From contig JBHGBM010000034.1 in the NCBI GenBank assembly GCA_041946965.1, positions 1-52,895 of the forward strand: DNA of 52,895 bases, read 5' to 3'. The position numbers and the translations under genes are program-made. Positions within the stretch are counted from its first letter, which is position 1; each line of letters opens with the position of its first letter. Source of the stretch: JBHGBM01 sp041946965. Its GTDB lineage: Bacteria > Acidobacteriota > Terriglobia > Bryobacterales > Bryobacteraceae. The notes beneath the pieces are model-generated. The model searched no databases and was not told where the DNA came from. It saw only the letters and a program-made list of their open reading frames with translations. Positions 40,307-47,787 of this stretch are shown piece after piece.

Positions 40307-41806
40307 GTGGCCGTTTCGCGCAGAAATTTCCCTAAATTTGCGGCGGGCGCGGCGGCGGCCCTGCTACATGGCTCCGCCGAGGCCCTCCCTGCCAGCCCTA
40401 AGCTGCTCATTTTCCTCATCCTGGAGCAGTTTCGGACGGATTACCTGACAACTTTAGAGCCGCACCTCACCGGGGGCGGGTTCCGGCGGCTGATGGAGGG
40501 CGGGGCTTTCTATCCGGATTGCCGGATGCTGGCCTCGACCTTCGACGCGCCGGCCATCGCCACGCTGGCGACGGGGGCTTATCCGGAAGTACACGGAATT
40601 GTGGCTGATCGCTGGTATGACGCGGCCGGGTCGCGCATAGCGCAGGCCGCCGGTCCGCAGTTGCTGGCGGGCACGCTGGCGGAGACGCTACGGCGGCCGC
40701 GCGGGTTCGTGTTCGCCAGCAGCGAACCTGAGGCGGGGCTGATAGCGGGGCGCTCGGGCGTGCCGGTGGTGGCCACCGACGGGCGCGGCCAGGTGGTGGG
40801 ACGCCAAAATCCTCCGGAGTGGCTGGAGGAATTCAACCGCCAGCACCCGGTCGAGAACGTGCGGGACGCGGCGTGGATGGCGCTGGGCGCGGGTCCGGGG
40901 GCTCCGCCTCTGCGTACGCTATCGTACAATGCCTCCCGGCCCAGGGATTTTTACGCGCTGTACAACGCCTCGCCGTTCGCGCAGAGCTTTCAACTCGGGT
41001 TCGTGCGCGATTGGGTGGCGCGCGAGCGCATGGGCCAGGGAAGCACCACGGACGTGCTGATGGCGGCGCTGGCTCCCATGGCGCGGCTCGGTTACGAGAC
41101 CGGCGCGGATTCGCCGCTGATGGAACAGATGGTGTTGCAGCTCGATCTCGAGATCGACCTGACGCTGGAGTTCCTGGGCAAGACGGTGGGGGCGGGCAAT
41201 TTCACGTTCGTCGCGGCGGGCGCGCACGGGGCGCCTCCGGCTCCGGCGGAGCGGCGGAGCATGGCGGTGGCGGGCGAGAGCGTGGCGCGGGCGGTGGAAG
41301 CGGGGCTGGCGAGCCGTTTCGATGCGCGCGGCACGTATGTGGCCCGTTACGTCTATCCGTTCCTCTACCTGAAGCCGGAGGTGCGGCGTTTCGACCTGCG
41401 CGAGGTGCGGCTGGCCGCGGGGCAGGCGGCGATGAAGCTGCCGCAGGTGGCGGGCTTCTACACCGCCGACGGACTGTGCTCATTTTCCGGGGAATGGGAG
41501 CGCCGCTTCCGCAACAGCTTTCACGCGGAGCGATCGGGCGACGTGATGCTGGCGTACCGGCCGGGGTACGTGGAGGATTTCGGGGCGGGGCGCGGCGTCT
41601 CCTACGGATCGCTGTATAACTACGATGCGCGGGTTCCGCTGCTGCTGTACGGGCCGCAGTTCCGGGCGCGCACATTCGAGAGCCGGGTAGAGACCATCGA
41701 CATCGCGCCGACGCTGGCGCGCGCTCTGGGGGTGACGCCGCCCTCTTCGAGCACGGGCCGCGTGCTGGGGGAAGCGTTCGCGGAGGGCGCCGGAAGGAAG
41801 CGATGA
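40307..41806 (+). CDS. Tat-signal alkaline-phosphatase-superfamily enzyme (nucleotide pyrophosphatase type)
   Basis: From GTG 40307 the 499-residue protein begins with a twin-arginine signal, VAVSRRNFPKFAAGAAAALL. The catalytic region LLIFLILEQFRTDYLTTL matches the metal-binding start of the type I phosphodiesterase / nucleotide pyrophosphatase family (usual SVDGLRPDYL, with the first Asp replaced by Glu here), and MLASTFDAPAIATLATGAYP then EVHGIVADRWYD carries the candidate Thr nucleophile and HGI motif. A later metal site is likely in GAHGAPP. The ORF is open far upstream but no coding signal is visible there. TACACT ends eight bases before the GTG. Confidence 0.85.
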   Translation: MAVSRRNFPKFAAGAAAALLHGSAEALPASPKLLIFLILEQFRTDYLTTLEPHLTGGGFRRLMEGGAFYPDCRMLASTFDAPAIATLATGAYPEVHGIVADRWYDAAGSRIAQAAGPQLLAGTLAETLRRPRGFVFASSEPEAGLIAGRSGVPVVATDGRGQVVGRQNPPEWLEEFNRQHPVENVRDAAWMALGAGPGAPPLRTLSYNASRPRDFYALYNASPFAQSFQLGFVRDWVARERMGQGSTTDVLMAALAPMARLGYETGADSPLMEQMVLQLDLEIDLTLEFLGKTVGAGNFTFVAAGAHGAPPAPAERRSMAVAGESVARAVEAGLASRFDARGTYVARYVYPFLYLKPEVRRFDLREVRLAAGQAAMKLPQVAGFYTADGLCSFSGEWERRFRNSFHAERSGDVMLAYRPGYVEDFGAGRGVSYGSLYNYDARVPLLLYGPQFRARTFESRVETIDIAPTLARALGVTPPSSSTGRVLGEAFAEGAGRKR

Positions 41807-41825
41807 GGGGCAGGCCGCGACCAGG

Positions 41826-42764
41826 CTAAATGTGAAATTCCAGGATGTCGCGGTCCTGGACCGGGTGATCGCGCTCGACGGCCATGCCGTCGCGCTCGGC
41901 TGAGGGGTGGAAGAGGCGGGCGTACTTCAGGTTTTCGGCGAAATCCTTGTGCACCAGGCGCGCCACGTCGATCACGGTCTGGCCGCGCCGCACCACGTAG
42001 GGCGCGCCGAGGTCGGCTTTCCTGCCGGGCACCTTAGTATAGACCCGCACCAGTTCGAGCATTTCGAACAGCAGCGGCCCCAAGGCGTCGAGGTTGCGTC
42101 CGGTGAGCGCGGAGACGGCCATGCAGCGGTAACGGCCGCCGTAGAGGTCTTCGAGCGCGGTGAAGTTGTCTTCCGCGCCGGGCAGATCGATCTTGTTGGC
42201 GAGCAGGAGGCGGGGCGGGGGGAACTTGTACTGTAGCGCGGCCTGGTCGAGGAATTCCATCTCGTCGAGCACCGTGGCGTCGTTCACGTCCACGACGGCG
42301 ATGCCGAGGTGGGCCGCGCGAATCACCTGCGGCAGCCACGGCTCCATGAATTCGGGAGAGAGCGGGGGGAGGTCGACGATCTGGATGTTGACGTCCTCGT
42401 ACGGCATCATGCCGGGGCGGGGCACGCGGGTGGTAAAGGGATAATCGGCCACTTCCGGGCGGGCGTGGGTGATGCGCGAGAGCAATTGCGACTTGCCCGC
42501 GTTGGGCGGGCCCACCAGCGCCACCTGCGCCGCGCCCTCCTTGGGAACGACGTAGAACGGGGTGGCGTGCGCGCCCTTTTTGGCGGTTTCCTTGCGCGCC
42601 TGGGAGAGCCGGCGGCGGATGTCGGCCTGCATCTTCTCGGTGCCCTTGTGCTTGGGCAGGGTGGCCATCATGCGCTCGAGCGCGGCGATTTTTTCCGCCG
42701 GGGTGGCGGCGGATTTGTAATCTCTTTCGGCGGCCAGGTAATCGGGAGTCAGATTGGCCGGCAT
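41826..42764 (-). CDS. TGS-domain GTPase (Obg/DRG-like)
   Basis: The 312-residue protein has an N-terminal helical region (ERDYKSAATPAEKIAALERM), a G domain with G1 VALVGPPNAGKSQLLSRITH (about 84-103), G3 IQIVDLPPLSPEFMEPW, G4 LLANKIDLPG and G5 MAVSALTG, and a C-terminal TGS domain (about 235-312: TKVPGRKADLGAPYVVRRGQ then VIDVARLVHKDFAENLKYAR). This is the DRG-like layout associated with ribosome-linked functions. ATG 42764 has TATACT six bases upstream and no Shine-Dalgarno. It diverges from dodecin. Long open frame upstream is noise. Confidence 0.92.
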   Translation of the reverse strand: MPANLTPDYLAAERDYKSAATPAEKIAALERMMATLPKHKGTEKMQADIRRRLSQARKETAKKGAHATPFYVVPKEGAAQVALVGPPNAGKSQLLSRITHARPEVADYPFTTRVPRPGMMPYEDVNIQIVDLPPLSPEFMEPWLPQVIRAAHLGIAVVDVNDATVLDEMEFLDQAALQYKFPPPRLLLANKIDLPGAEDNFTALEDLYGGRYRCMAVSALTGRNLDALGPLLFEMLELVRVYTKVPGRKADLGAPYVVRRGQTVIDVARLVHKDFAENLKYARLFHPSAERDGMAVERDHPVQDRDILEFHI

Positions 42765-42770
42765 GGCATG

Positions 42771-42778
42771 AGTATACT
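42771..42778. promoter_or_regulatory. Palindromic bidirectional -10 (AGTATACT) of the GTPase and dodecin genes
   Basis: AGTATACT is self-complementary, so each strand presents TATACT: plus-strand 42773-42778 ahead of dodecin, minus-strand 42776-42771 ahead of the GTPase. The minus element ends six bases before the GTPase ATG (leaderless geometry). The plus element is 20 bases before the dodecin ATG and is followed by AGGAGG. No strong -35 on either side. Confidence 0.55.
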
Positions 42779-42797
42779 GAACCCAGGAGGAACGTTC

Positions 42798-43001
42798 ATG
42801 GCGACGTACAAGGTGATCGAACTGGTGGGCACCTCTCCGGTGAGCTATGCGGAAGCGACCAAGAGCGCCATCGCCGAAGCCGGCAAGACGGTGCGGCACA
42901 TGGCGTGGTTCGAAGTGGCGGAGATGCGCGGGCGGATCGCGGACAGCGCCGTACAGGAGTTTCAGGTGACGCTCAAGGTGGGTTTCCGGGTGGAGGAGTA
43001 G
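42798..43001 (+). CDS. Dodecin family flavin-binding protein
   Basis: A 67-residue protein, exactly the size of dodecin, with VYKVIELVGTS-like start (ATYKVIELVGTSPVSYAEAT), the central AKSAIAEAGKTVRH-type helix and the flavin-stacking Trp in HMAWFEVAEMRG, ending in QVTLKVGFRVEE. Dodecins form dodecameric spheres that store or buffer flavins. AGGAGG lies eight bases before the ATG. Dodecin and the YtxH gene downstream share a TATACTGAACC promoter element, which hints at common stress control. Confidence 0.93.
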   Translation: MATYKVIELVGTSPVSYAEATKSAIAEAGKTVRHMAWFEVAEMRGRIADSAVQEFQVTLKVGFRVEE

Positions 43002-43028
43002 GAAGGCCCCGGGGAGGGAGCCACAAAC

Positions 43029-43859
43029 GTGAAACGGATTGCGGTACTGGGCGCCGGCAACATGGGCGCGGCGCTGGTTGGCGGGATTCTCAAGAGCGGC
43101 GTGGCGGACCGCGAGCACCTGTGGGCCACGGTGGCCGGGGCGGAGCACGCTCGAGAGGCGGCCGCCCGGTTCGGCATCCGCGTCACGGCGGGCGGCAACC
43201 GCGAGGCCGCGGAGAGTGCGGACCTGGTGGTGCTGGCGGTGAAGCCCGGGACGCTGCCCACGGTGCTGGGCGAGATCCGCGACGCGCTCGGCCCCGGCCA
43301 GATCCTGCTCTCGCTGGCGGCGGTTTTTCCCATCGCGCTGATCGAGAAGCTGGTGGGCCTGAAGATGCCGGTGTTCCGCGCGATGCCGAACATCCCGGTG
43401 GTGGTGGAGGAAGGCGCGACGGCGGTGGCGGCGAACGCCGCGGCGACGCGCGAGCAGCGCGAGTTCATCGAGTGCATCTTCCGCGCCATCGGGGCGGTGG
43501 TTTTCGTGGAAGAGGAACTGATGCACGTAGTGACGGCGCTTTCAGGGAGCGGACCGGCGTACGTCTACATGGTGATTGAGGCGCTGATCGCGGGCGGTCT
43601 CAAGATGGGGCTCTCGCGGGAGATTTCGACGCGGCTGGCCGAGCAGACCGTGCTGGGCGCGGCGAAACTAGTGCGCGAAACCGGCCTGCACCCGGCCATC
43701 CTGCGGGACCAGGTGATCACGCCGGGCGGCGTCACGATCTCCGCCATCCATGAACTGGAGCGGCACGGGCTGCGGGCCATGTTGATCTCCGCGATAGAGA
43801 CGGCCACGCACCACTCGGAGAACAGGACGCGGGCGCTGCTGGGAAAGTTTTCGAGCTAA
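43029..43859 (+). CDS. proC: Pyrroline-5-carboxylate reductase
   Basis: The 276-residue enzyme reduces pyrroline-5-carboxylate to proline with NAD(P)H. The Rossmann start KRIAVLGAGNMGAALVGGIL (about 2-21), VVLAVKPGTLPTVLGEIR, FRAMPNIPVVVEEGATAVAA and the conserved C-terminal ALSGSGPAYVYMVIEALIAG and VITPGGVTISAIHELERHGL are all present. It follows dodecin by 27 bp with GGAGGG upstream and is probably co-transcribed. It ends 173 bp before the recX stop. Confidence 0.95.
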   Translation: MKRIAVLGAGNMGAALVGGILKSGVADREHLWATVAGAEHAREAAARFGIRVTAGGNREAAESADLVVLAVKPGTLPTVLGEIRDALGPGQILLSLAAVFPIALIEKLVGLKMPVFRAMPNIPVVVEEGATAVAANAAATREQREFIECIFRAIGAVVFVEEELMHVVTALSGSGPAYVYMVIEALIAGGLKMGLSREISTRLAEQTVLGAAKLVRETGLHPAILRDQVITPGGVTISAIHELERHGLRAMLISAIETATHHSENRTRALLGKFSS

Positions 43860-44032
43860 CCGGCATACCCGCATACGCCGGTGCGGGGGGCGTTGACGAT
43901 CGACGACCTCGGAGACGAAAAGGTGAAAGGCGGGAAGGCCGTGTCGGCGCCCGGGACGGCGCGCAGGTTTTCAGGTGACGGCTCATGGACGCGCGGGGGA
44001 AGCCCTTGAGGAAATACCGGTAGGGCAGCACG
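43860..44032. other. 173-bp gap between proC and recX
   Basis: The gap holds an imperfect hairpin ACCGGC...GCCGGT (about 43860-43884) that could end proC transcription, and a 42-codon open frame from GTG 43881. I see no clear gene, RNA or repeat here. Confidence 0.4.
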
Positions 44033-44548
44033 TCATTCCTCCGGGGTTTCTTCGGGGGGTTCGAACGAGTCCAGTGATTCGGGGTTGCGGGCGAAGCGCT
44101 TCAGCGCCGGGATGATGGCGGCGGGAGAGAACCCCGCCCGCAGGAGTTTGCGATAGGCGGCGGCAAGCTCCTTTTCGTCCTGAAACTGCGCGGTCCGCAG
44201 GCGCCGGCGGATGTAGTCTTCTATCAGCCGGTCTTCGTCCACGTGCTCGTAGACCTTGCGCACGGCGCGCTCGGCGAGGGAGGGCGCCACGCGCCGGCCT
44301 CTCAGGTCCTGGAGCACGCGGCGGGCGCCGAACTGGCGGTTGGCGAGCCTGGCCGCGGCGTAGCCTTCGGCGAAGTTACGGTCGTCGAGATATCCGTAAT
44401 CTTTAAGACGGGAGATGACGGCATCCACGTCGGAGGCGCGTGCGGCCCTCTGGCGGAGTTTCAGTCTTAATTCGGCGGCGGGGTAGGCGCGGGCGGCCAG
44501 CGCTTTCACGGCGTAGTCGAACAGCGCGTCGGCATCCAAGCGGCGCAT
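44033..44548 (-). CDS. recX: Regulatory protein RecX
   Basis: From ATG 44548 a 171-residue protein of the RecX family, which inhibits or modulates RecA filaments. The three-helix RecX repeats are visible in YAVKALAARAYPAAELRLKL, AVISRLKDYGYLDDRNFAEG and AARLANRQFGARRVLQDLRG, with DRLIEDYIRRRLRTAQFQD following. The C-terminal tail is acidic and proline-rich. A longer start at 44566 is possible, but TAGGCT lies eight bases before 44548, so that start is preferred. recA is not in the window. Confidence 0.9.
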   Translation of the reverse strand: MRRLDADALFDYAVKALAARAYPAAELRLKLRQRAARASDVDAVISRLKDYGYLDDRNFAEGYAAARLANRQFGARRVLQDLRGRRVAPSLAERAVRKVYEHVDEDRLIEDYIRRRLRTAQFQDEKELAAAYRKLLRAGFSPAAIIPALKRFARNPESLDSFEPPEETPEE

Positions 44549-44605
44549 TGTATAAAAGCCTACCATGGTGTAACTTGATTACAGGGCTCGCGAAAGTGCC
44601 CACGA

Positions 44606-44611
44606 TATACT
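44606..44611 (+). promoter_or_regulatory. -10 element of the ytxH gene, sharing an extended motif with dodecin
   Basis: TATACT here is followed by GAACC, making the same eleven bases TATACTGAACC as at 42773-42783 in the dodecin promoter. A GAGAGGAG ribosome-binding site follows about 25 bases later. Confidence 0.5.
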
Positions 44612-44642
44612 GAACCTGGGCGAACGCTGAGAGGAGACAACC

Positions 44643-44960
44643 ATGGAAGGGAAAGGTTCAATTTCCGCATTTCTCGCAGGGTTGGGCATCGGCGTCGGGA
44701 TCGGCATGCTGTTTGCGCCGAGAACCGGAGCCGAAACGCGGCAGCAGATCAAGACCAAGGCGGGTGAAGGCAAGGAGTACCTGAAGCAGCGCGGTTCGGA
44801 GCTGAAGGACCAGGCCAGCGAGTTGATCGAGAAGGGCCGGGAAGCGCTCAGCAGGCAGCGCGACAACCTGGCGGACGCGATGGAAGCGGGCAAGCAGGCC
44901 TACCGCGAGACGGTATCCGGCCAGACGCCGCCCGCGCCGCCGGAAGGCGCGAACCTGTAA
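44643..44960 (+). CDS. YtxH-domain protein
   Basis: The 105-residue protein starts with a single membrane anchor (ISAFLAGLGIGVGIGMLFAP) followed by the family motif RTGAETRQQIKTKAGEGKEY and a long amphipathic helix rich in Lys, Glu and Gln. This is the YtxH layout seen in general-stress membrane proteins of Bacillus and many other phyla; the biochemical role is unknown. GAGAGGAG lies seven bases before the ATG. It is followed after 18 bases by a second membrane coiled-coil gene. Confidence 0.88.
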   Translation: MEGKGSISAFLAGLGIGVGIGMLFAPRTGAETRQQIKTKAGEGKEYLKQRGSELKDQASELIEKGREALSRQRDNLADAMEAGKQAYRETVSGQTPPAPPEGANL

Positions 44961-44978
44961 CGAAAGAGGCGCCGCGGC

Positions 44979-45488
44979 ATGGATGTGACGACGTTCCAGT
45001 GGGTGATCGCCGCCGCCGTTGTGCTGGCGTGTCTTGCGTTTCTGGTGCAGGCCGGCATGGTGATGGCGATGTACCGGATCGCCAGGCGGTTGGAGGAGCG
45101 GATAGTCCCGCTGACCGAGAACACCGGTCCCATCCTGCAAAACGCCCGCCAGATGCTGGAAGAGAACCGGCCGCGGGTGAACGAAATCACCATCCAAGCC
45201 GTGGAGATCGCGAAGACGGCGCGCCAGCAGGCGGTCAAGATCTCGGCCCTGGTGGACGAGACTTCGGCCCGCGCGCGCGTCCGCATCGCGCAAGTCGATG
45301 AAAAGTTCGATGAGACCGTGGCCCAGGTGGAGCAGGTGGGGGGGGCGGTGAAGGGCGCGGTGCTGCGGCCGGTCCGCGAAGCCAACGCCATCCTGGCGGG
45401 CCTGAGGGCGGCCCTAGGCGTCTACGTGCACGGCGCGCACAGGTCTTCGGTGGACACCGCCACCCAAGACGAAGAAATGTTTATTTAG
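44979..45488 (+). CDS. Membrane-anchored coiled-coil protein (DUF948-like)
   Basis: A 169-residue protein with one N-terminal membrane helix (WVIAAAVVLACLAFLVQAGM) and then a long helical region with heptad-like hydrophobics (ERIVPLTENTGPILQNARQM, IAKTARQQAVKISALVDETS, VAQVEQVGGAVKGAVLRPV). The layout matches DUF948-like proteins often paired with YtxH genes. It is in an apparent operon with the ytxH gene and ends at a hairpin terminator. The function is unknown. Confidence 0.75.
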   Translation: MDVTTFQWVIAAAVVLACLAFLVQAGMVMAMYRIARRLEERIVPLTENTGPILQNARQMLEENRPRVNEITIQAVEIAKTARQQAVKISALVDETSARARVRIAQVDEKFDETVAQVEQVGGAVKGAVLRPVREANAILAGLRAALGVYVHGAHRSSVDTATQDEEMFI

Positions 45489-45496
45489 GGGGAAAA

Positions 45497-45517
45497 GGAC
45501 GGGCGGGATGCCCGTCC
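45497..45517. terminator. Bidirectional terminator hairpin
   Basis: The stem GGACGGGC/GCCCGTCC around loop GGGAT lies between the convergent ends of the coiled-coil gene and rpmB. On the minus strand it is followed by TTTTCCCC, a U-run fitting rho-independent termination of rpmB; the plus strand has only a weak CCGTCTTT. Confidence 0.75.
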
Positions 45518-45526
45518 CCGTCTTTC

Positions 45527-45718
45527 CTACGCGGCCTTCTGGATCTTACCGGAACGGATGCACGAGGTGCAGACCCGCAGCCGTTTGGTGGCCCCGTTGA
45601 TGACCGCCCGCACGTTCTGCAAGTTGATGTTCCAGCGGCGTTTGGTCAGATTGTGCGCGTGGCTGATCCGGTGGCCGAACTGGGGCCCGCGGCCACACAC
45701 TTCACATACTCGTGCCAT
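45527..45718 (-). CDS. rpmB: 50S ribosomal protein L28
   Basis: A 63-residue bL28 with the standard start MARVCEVCGRGPQFGHRISH and end KRLRVCTSCIRSGKIQKA. The paired Cys-x-x-Cys motifs (CEVC and CTSC) mark the zinc-binding form of L28. It is monocistronic: the promoter and terminator are both recognisable. GAGGAG precedes the ATG. Confidence 0.97.
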   Translation of the reverse strand: MARVCEVCGRGPQFGHRISHAHNLTKRRWNINLQNVRAVINGATKRLRVCTSCIRSGKIQKAA

Positions 45719-45748
45719 GATCGTGAAATCTCCTCGATGCAGTAATCC

Positions 45749-45777
45749 ATTTTAGCAACCGGGTGGCGCTTTGGCAA
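45749..45777 (-). promoter_or_regulatory. rpmB promoter
   Basis: On the minus strand TTGCCA (45777-45772) and TAAAAT (45754-45749) are separated by exactly 17 bp, a standard sigma-70 layout about 30 bases before the rpmB ATG. Its -35 overlaps the start codon of the small membrane gene on the other strand. Confidence 0.7.
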
Positions 45778-45983
45778 ACCGCGTGCGTTCCCGGTTCCGC
45801 TTCTGGCGCAGTCTGGCGGCCATCCTGCTGGGCAACGCGGTTTATTACGCGCTGTATGAGTGGCTGCCGCCCCGGGCGCGTCACCAGCCCTACCACATCG
45901 ATTGGGGGCTGGCGGTGGATTTCTGGTTCTGCGTGGCTTTTTACGGCCTGCTCAACCTGATCCGGCCCCCTCGCGAACGTTGA
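45771..45983 (+). CDS. Small two-helix membrane protein, unknown
   Basis: A 70-residue basic protein with two hydrophobic segments (SLAAILLGNAVYYALYEWLP and VDFWFCVAFYGLLNLI) joined by RARHQPYHIDWGL. The start is TTG 45771 with GGGTGG upstream; its first codon overlaps the -35 of the rpmB promoter on the other strand, and its last 32 bases overlap the Hsp70 gene. I do not recognise the family. Its composition looks like a real short membrane protein. Confidence 0.6.
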   Translation: MANRVRSRFRFWRSLAAILLGNAVYYALYEWLPPRARHQPYHIDWGLAVDFWFCVAFYGLLNLIRPPRER

Positions 45984-47784
45984 ATTCGAGCTTCCAGCGG
46001 CGGCCGTCGCGGGCCACGCACCAGAGTTGCAGCATGCCGGTTTCGGTCACCACGGTTTCGAGGGTGACGGGGACCGTGCCGGCGGTGTCTTCGCTGGCGG
46101 GCAGGTCCACGAGCATGGGGGAGAGTTCTTCGAGCTGGTCGCCGAAATCCTCGATCAGGTCGCCGGGCTTGTCGTTCTTGCGAACGGCGGAAGCGAGGAA
46201 GCGGAACTCGGCGGGTTCGCCCACCACCAGCCCGAACTCGCGGCCGGGGATGGGCTGCTGGGCGCCTTCCTCCATGCCGAACGGGACGACGGTCAGGGCT
46301 TTAAGCGGCGCCTGGAAGCCGGGCACGGAGGGCATGGCGCTCTCGATGCCGATGTAATAGGTGCGGGGGACGCCGCCGCGGATGCGCACGCCGCGTCCCT
46401 GCCGCGCCAATCCGTAATACGCGGCGCCGCGCGAGACCGCGTGCATGAGGTCTTCGCCGGCCAGGGGCCGCACGGGGTCCATGCCCTCGTCCGCCAGCCA
46501 GGAGTTCAGGGCCGCAAGCAGGCGATCGCGGGCCAGTCCGGCGTTCAGCACGCCGCCGTTGAAGAGCACGTGGGTGGGGCAGGCCAATCCGCTGGGGCCG
46601 CGGCGTACGGAGCCGTGCTCCACGGTGGCGGCCTGCTGCCGCAGGAAGCGCGCCAGGTGGCGGGTGATGGCCGCATCCGCCGCGTAGGGCAGGCCCATTT
46701 CCTGCAAGCCCACGCGGCGCTGCCGCAGCGGCATTTCGGTGCTGGGCGTCTCGGGAAAAAATCCGTCCTTGAGGATGCGGTCGATCTCTTCGCGCCGGAG
46801 TGCGGCCTTGATGGTTCCGCCGACCAGGCCGGCGCCCTTGCCGAGGATCGTGACAGGCGCTTCGGGGGCGGTGGAATCCGGGGCCAGCAGCCTCTCCTTC
46901 GCGGTGCGGCAGTTGGCCCACAGCGCCTGAAGCTGGAAGGTATCGATCTTCGTTCCCCTGGCGGCGAGGCGTTCGGCAACCAGGCGGGCGAGCGCGAGGT
47001 CCATGTTGTCGCCGCCCAGAAGGATGTGCTCGCCCACGGCGACGCGGTCGAGCGCGAGTTCGCCCTCGCGCTCGGTCACGGCGATGAGGGTGAAATCGGT
47101 GGTGCCGCCGCCGATGTCGGCGACCAGGATGAGGTCGCCCACGCGGACGCGTTCGCGCCAATCGGGGTGACGCTCGATCCAGGCGTAGAAGGCGGCCTGC
47201 GGCTCCTCCAGAAGCGTGACGTTGCGGCAGCCCGCCTGTTCGGCGGCGGTTTGGGTGAGCTCGCGGGCCACGGCGTCGAAGGATGCCGGCACGGTCACAA
47301 AGACCTGTTGGGCGGTGAAGGGCGCCTCGGGCATTTTGGCGTCCCAGGCGTGGCGGAGGTGCTCGAGGTAGCGGCGGGCGGCCTCGACGGGCGAGAGTTT
47401 CCGCACGCCGTCCGGCGCGCCGAAGGGCAGGATGGGGGCGGTGCGGTCCACCCCGGTATGGGAGAGCCAGGATTTGGCCGAGGAGACCAGTCTTCCCGCG
47501 CTTTCGACGCCGCGTTTGCGCGCCAGCTCGCCGGTGACGAAAGGCGGCGCGGGATCCCAGGGCAGGGCGGTCGAACCTTCGGGAAAATCCTTCGGCCCGG
47601 GGACATAGAGGAAGGAGGGCAGCAGGCCGGGGTCCCGCACCTCGTTCGGGTTCACCAGTTGCGGGATGCCGAGCGAGGTGACGTTGGCGGGCGCGAAGGG
47701 ATCGGAGTCCGGGCGGATTTCGGCGTAGGCCAGGGCGGAGTTGGTGGTGCCGAGGTCGATGCCGATGACGTAGCCGGGGGGCAT
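45952..47784 (-). CDS. Hsp70-family protein (DnaK-like)
   Basis: The 610-residue protein has the phosphate-1 motif YVIGIDLGTTNSALAY (about 5-20), phosphate-2 VADIGGGTTDFTLIAV, a catalytic TVPASFDAVARELTQTAAEQ and adenosine region LFNGGVLNAGLARDRLL. This is the Hsp70 actin-like ATPase. The C-terminal part (about 480-610) is a beta-domain (TVPVTLETVVTETGMLQLWC) that does not show the normal DnaK peptide-binding features or an EEVD tail. It is three bases downstream of DUF2760 and behind a MerR-TPR gene. In other bacteria DUF2760 is often next to one or two such Hsp70 genes; only one is here. Confidence 0.93.
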   Translation of the reverse strand: MPPGYVIGIDLGTTNSALAYAEIRPDSDPFAPANVTSLGIPQLVNPNEVRDPGLLPSFLYVPGPKDFPEGSTALPWDPAPPFVTGELARKRGVESAGRLVSSAKSWLSHTGVDRTAPILPFGAPDGVRKLSPVEAARRYLEHLRHAWDAKMPEAPFTAQQVFVTVPASFDAVARELTQTAAEQAGCRNVTLLEEPQAAFYAWIERHPDWRERVRVGDLILVADIGGGTTDFTLIAVTEREGELALDRVAVGEHILLGGDNMDLALARLVAERLAARGTKIDTFQLQALWANCRTAKERLLAPDSTAPEAPVTILGKGAGLVGGTIKAALRREEIDRILKDGFFPETPSTEMPLRQRRVGLQEMGLPYAADAAITRHLARFLRQQAATVEHGSVRRGPSGLACPTHVLFNGGVLNAGLARDRLLAALNSWLADEGMDPVRPLAGEDLMHAVSRGAAYYGLARQGRGVRIRGGVPRTYYIGIESAMPSVPGFQAPLKALTVVPFGMEEGAQQPIPGREFGLVVGEPAEFRFLASAVRKNDKPGDLIEDFGDQLEELSPMLVDLPASEDTAGTVPVTLETVVTETGMLQLWCVARDGRRWKLEFNVREGAGSG

Positions 47785-47787
47785 CCG

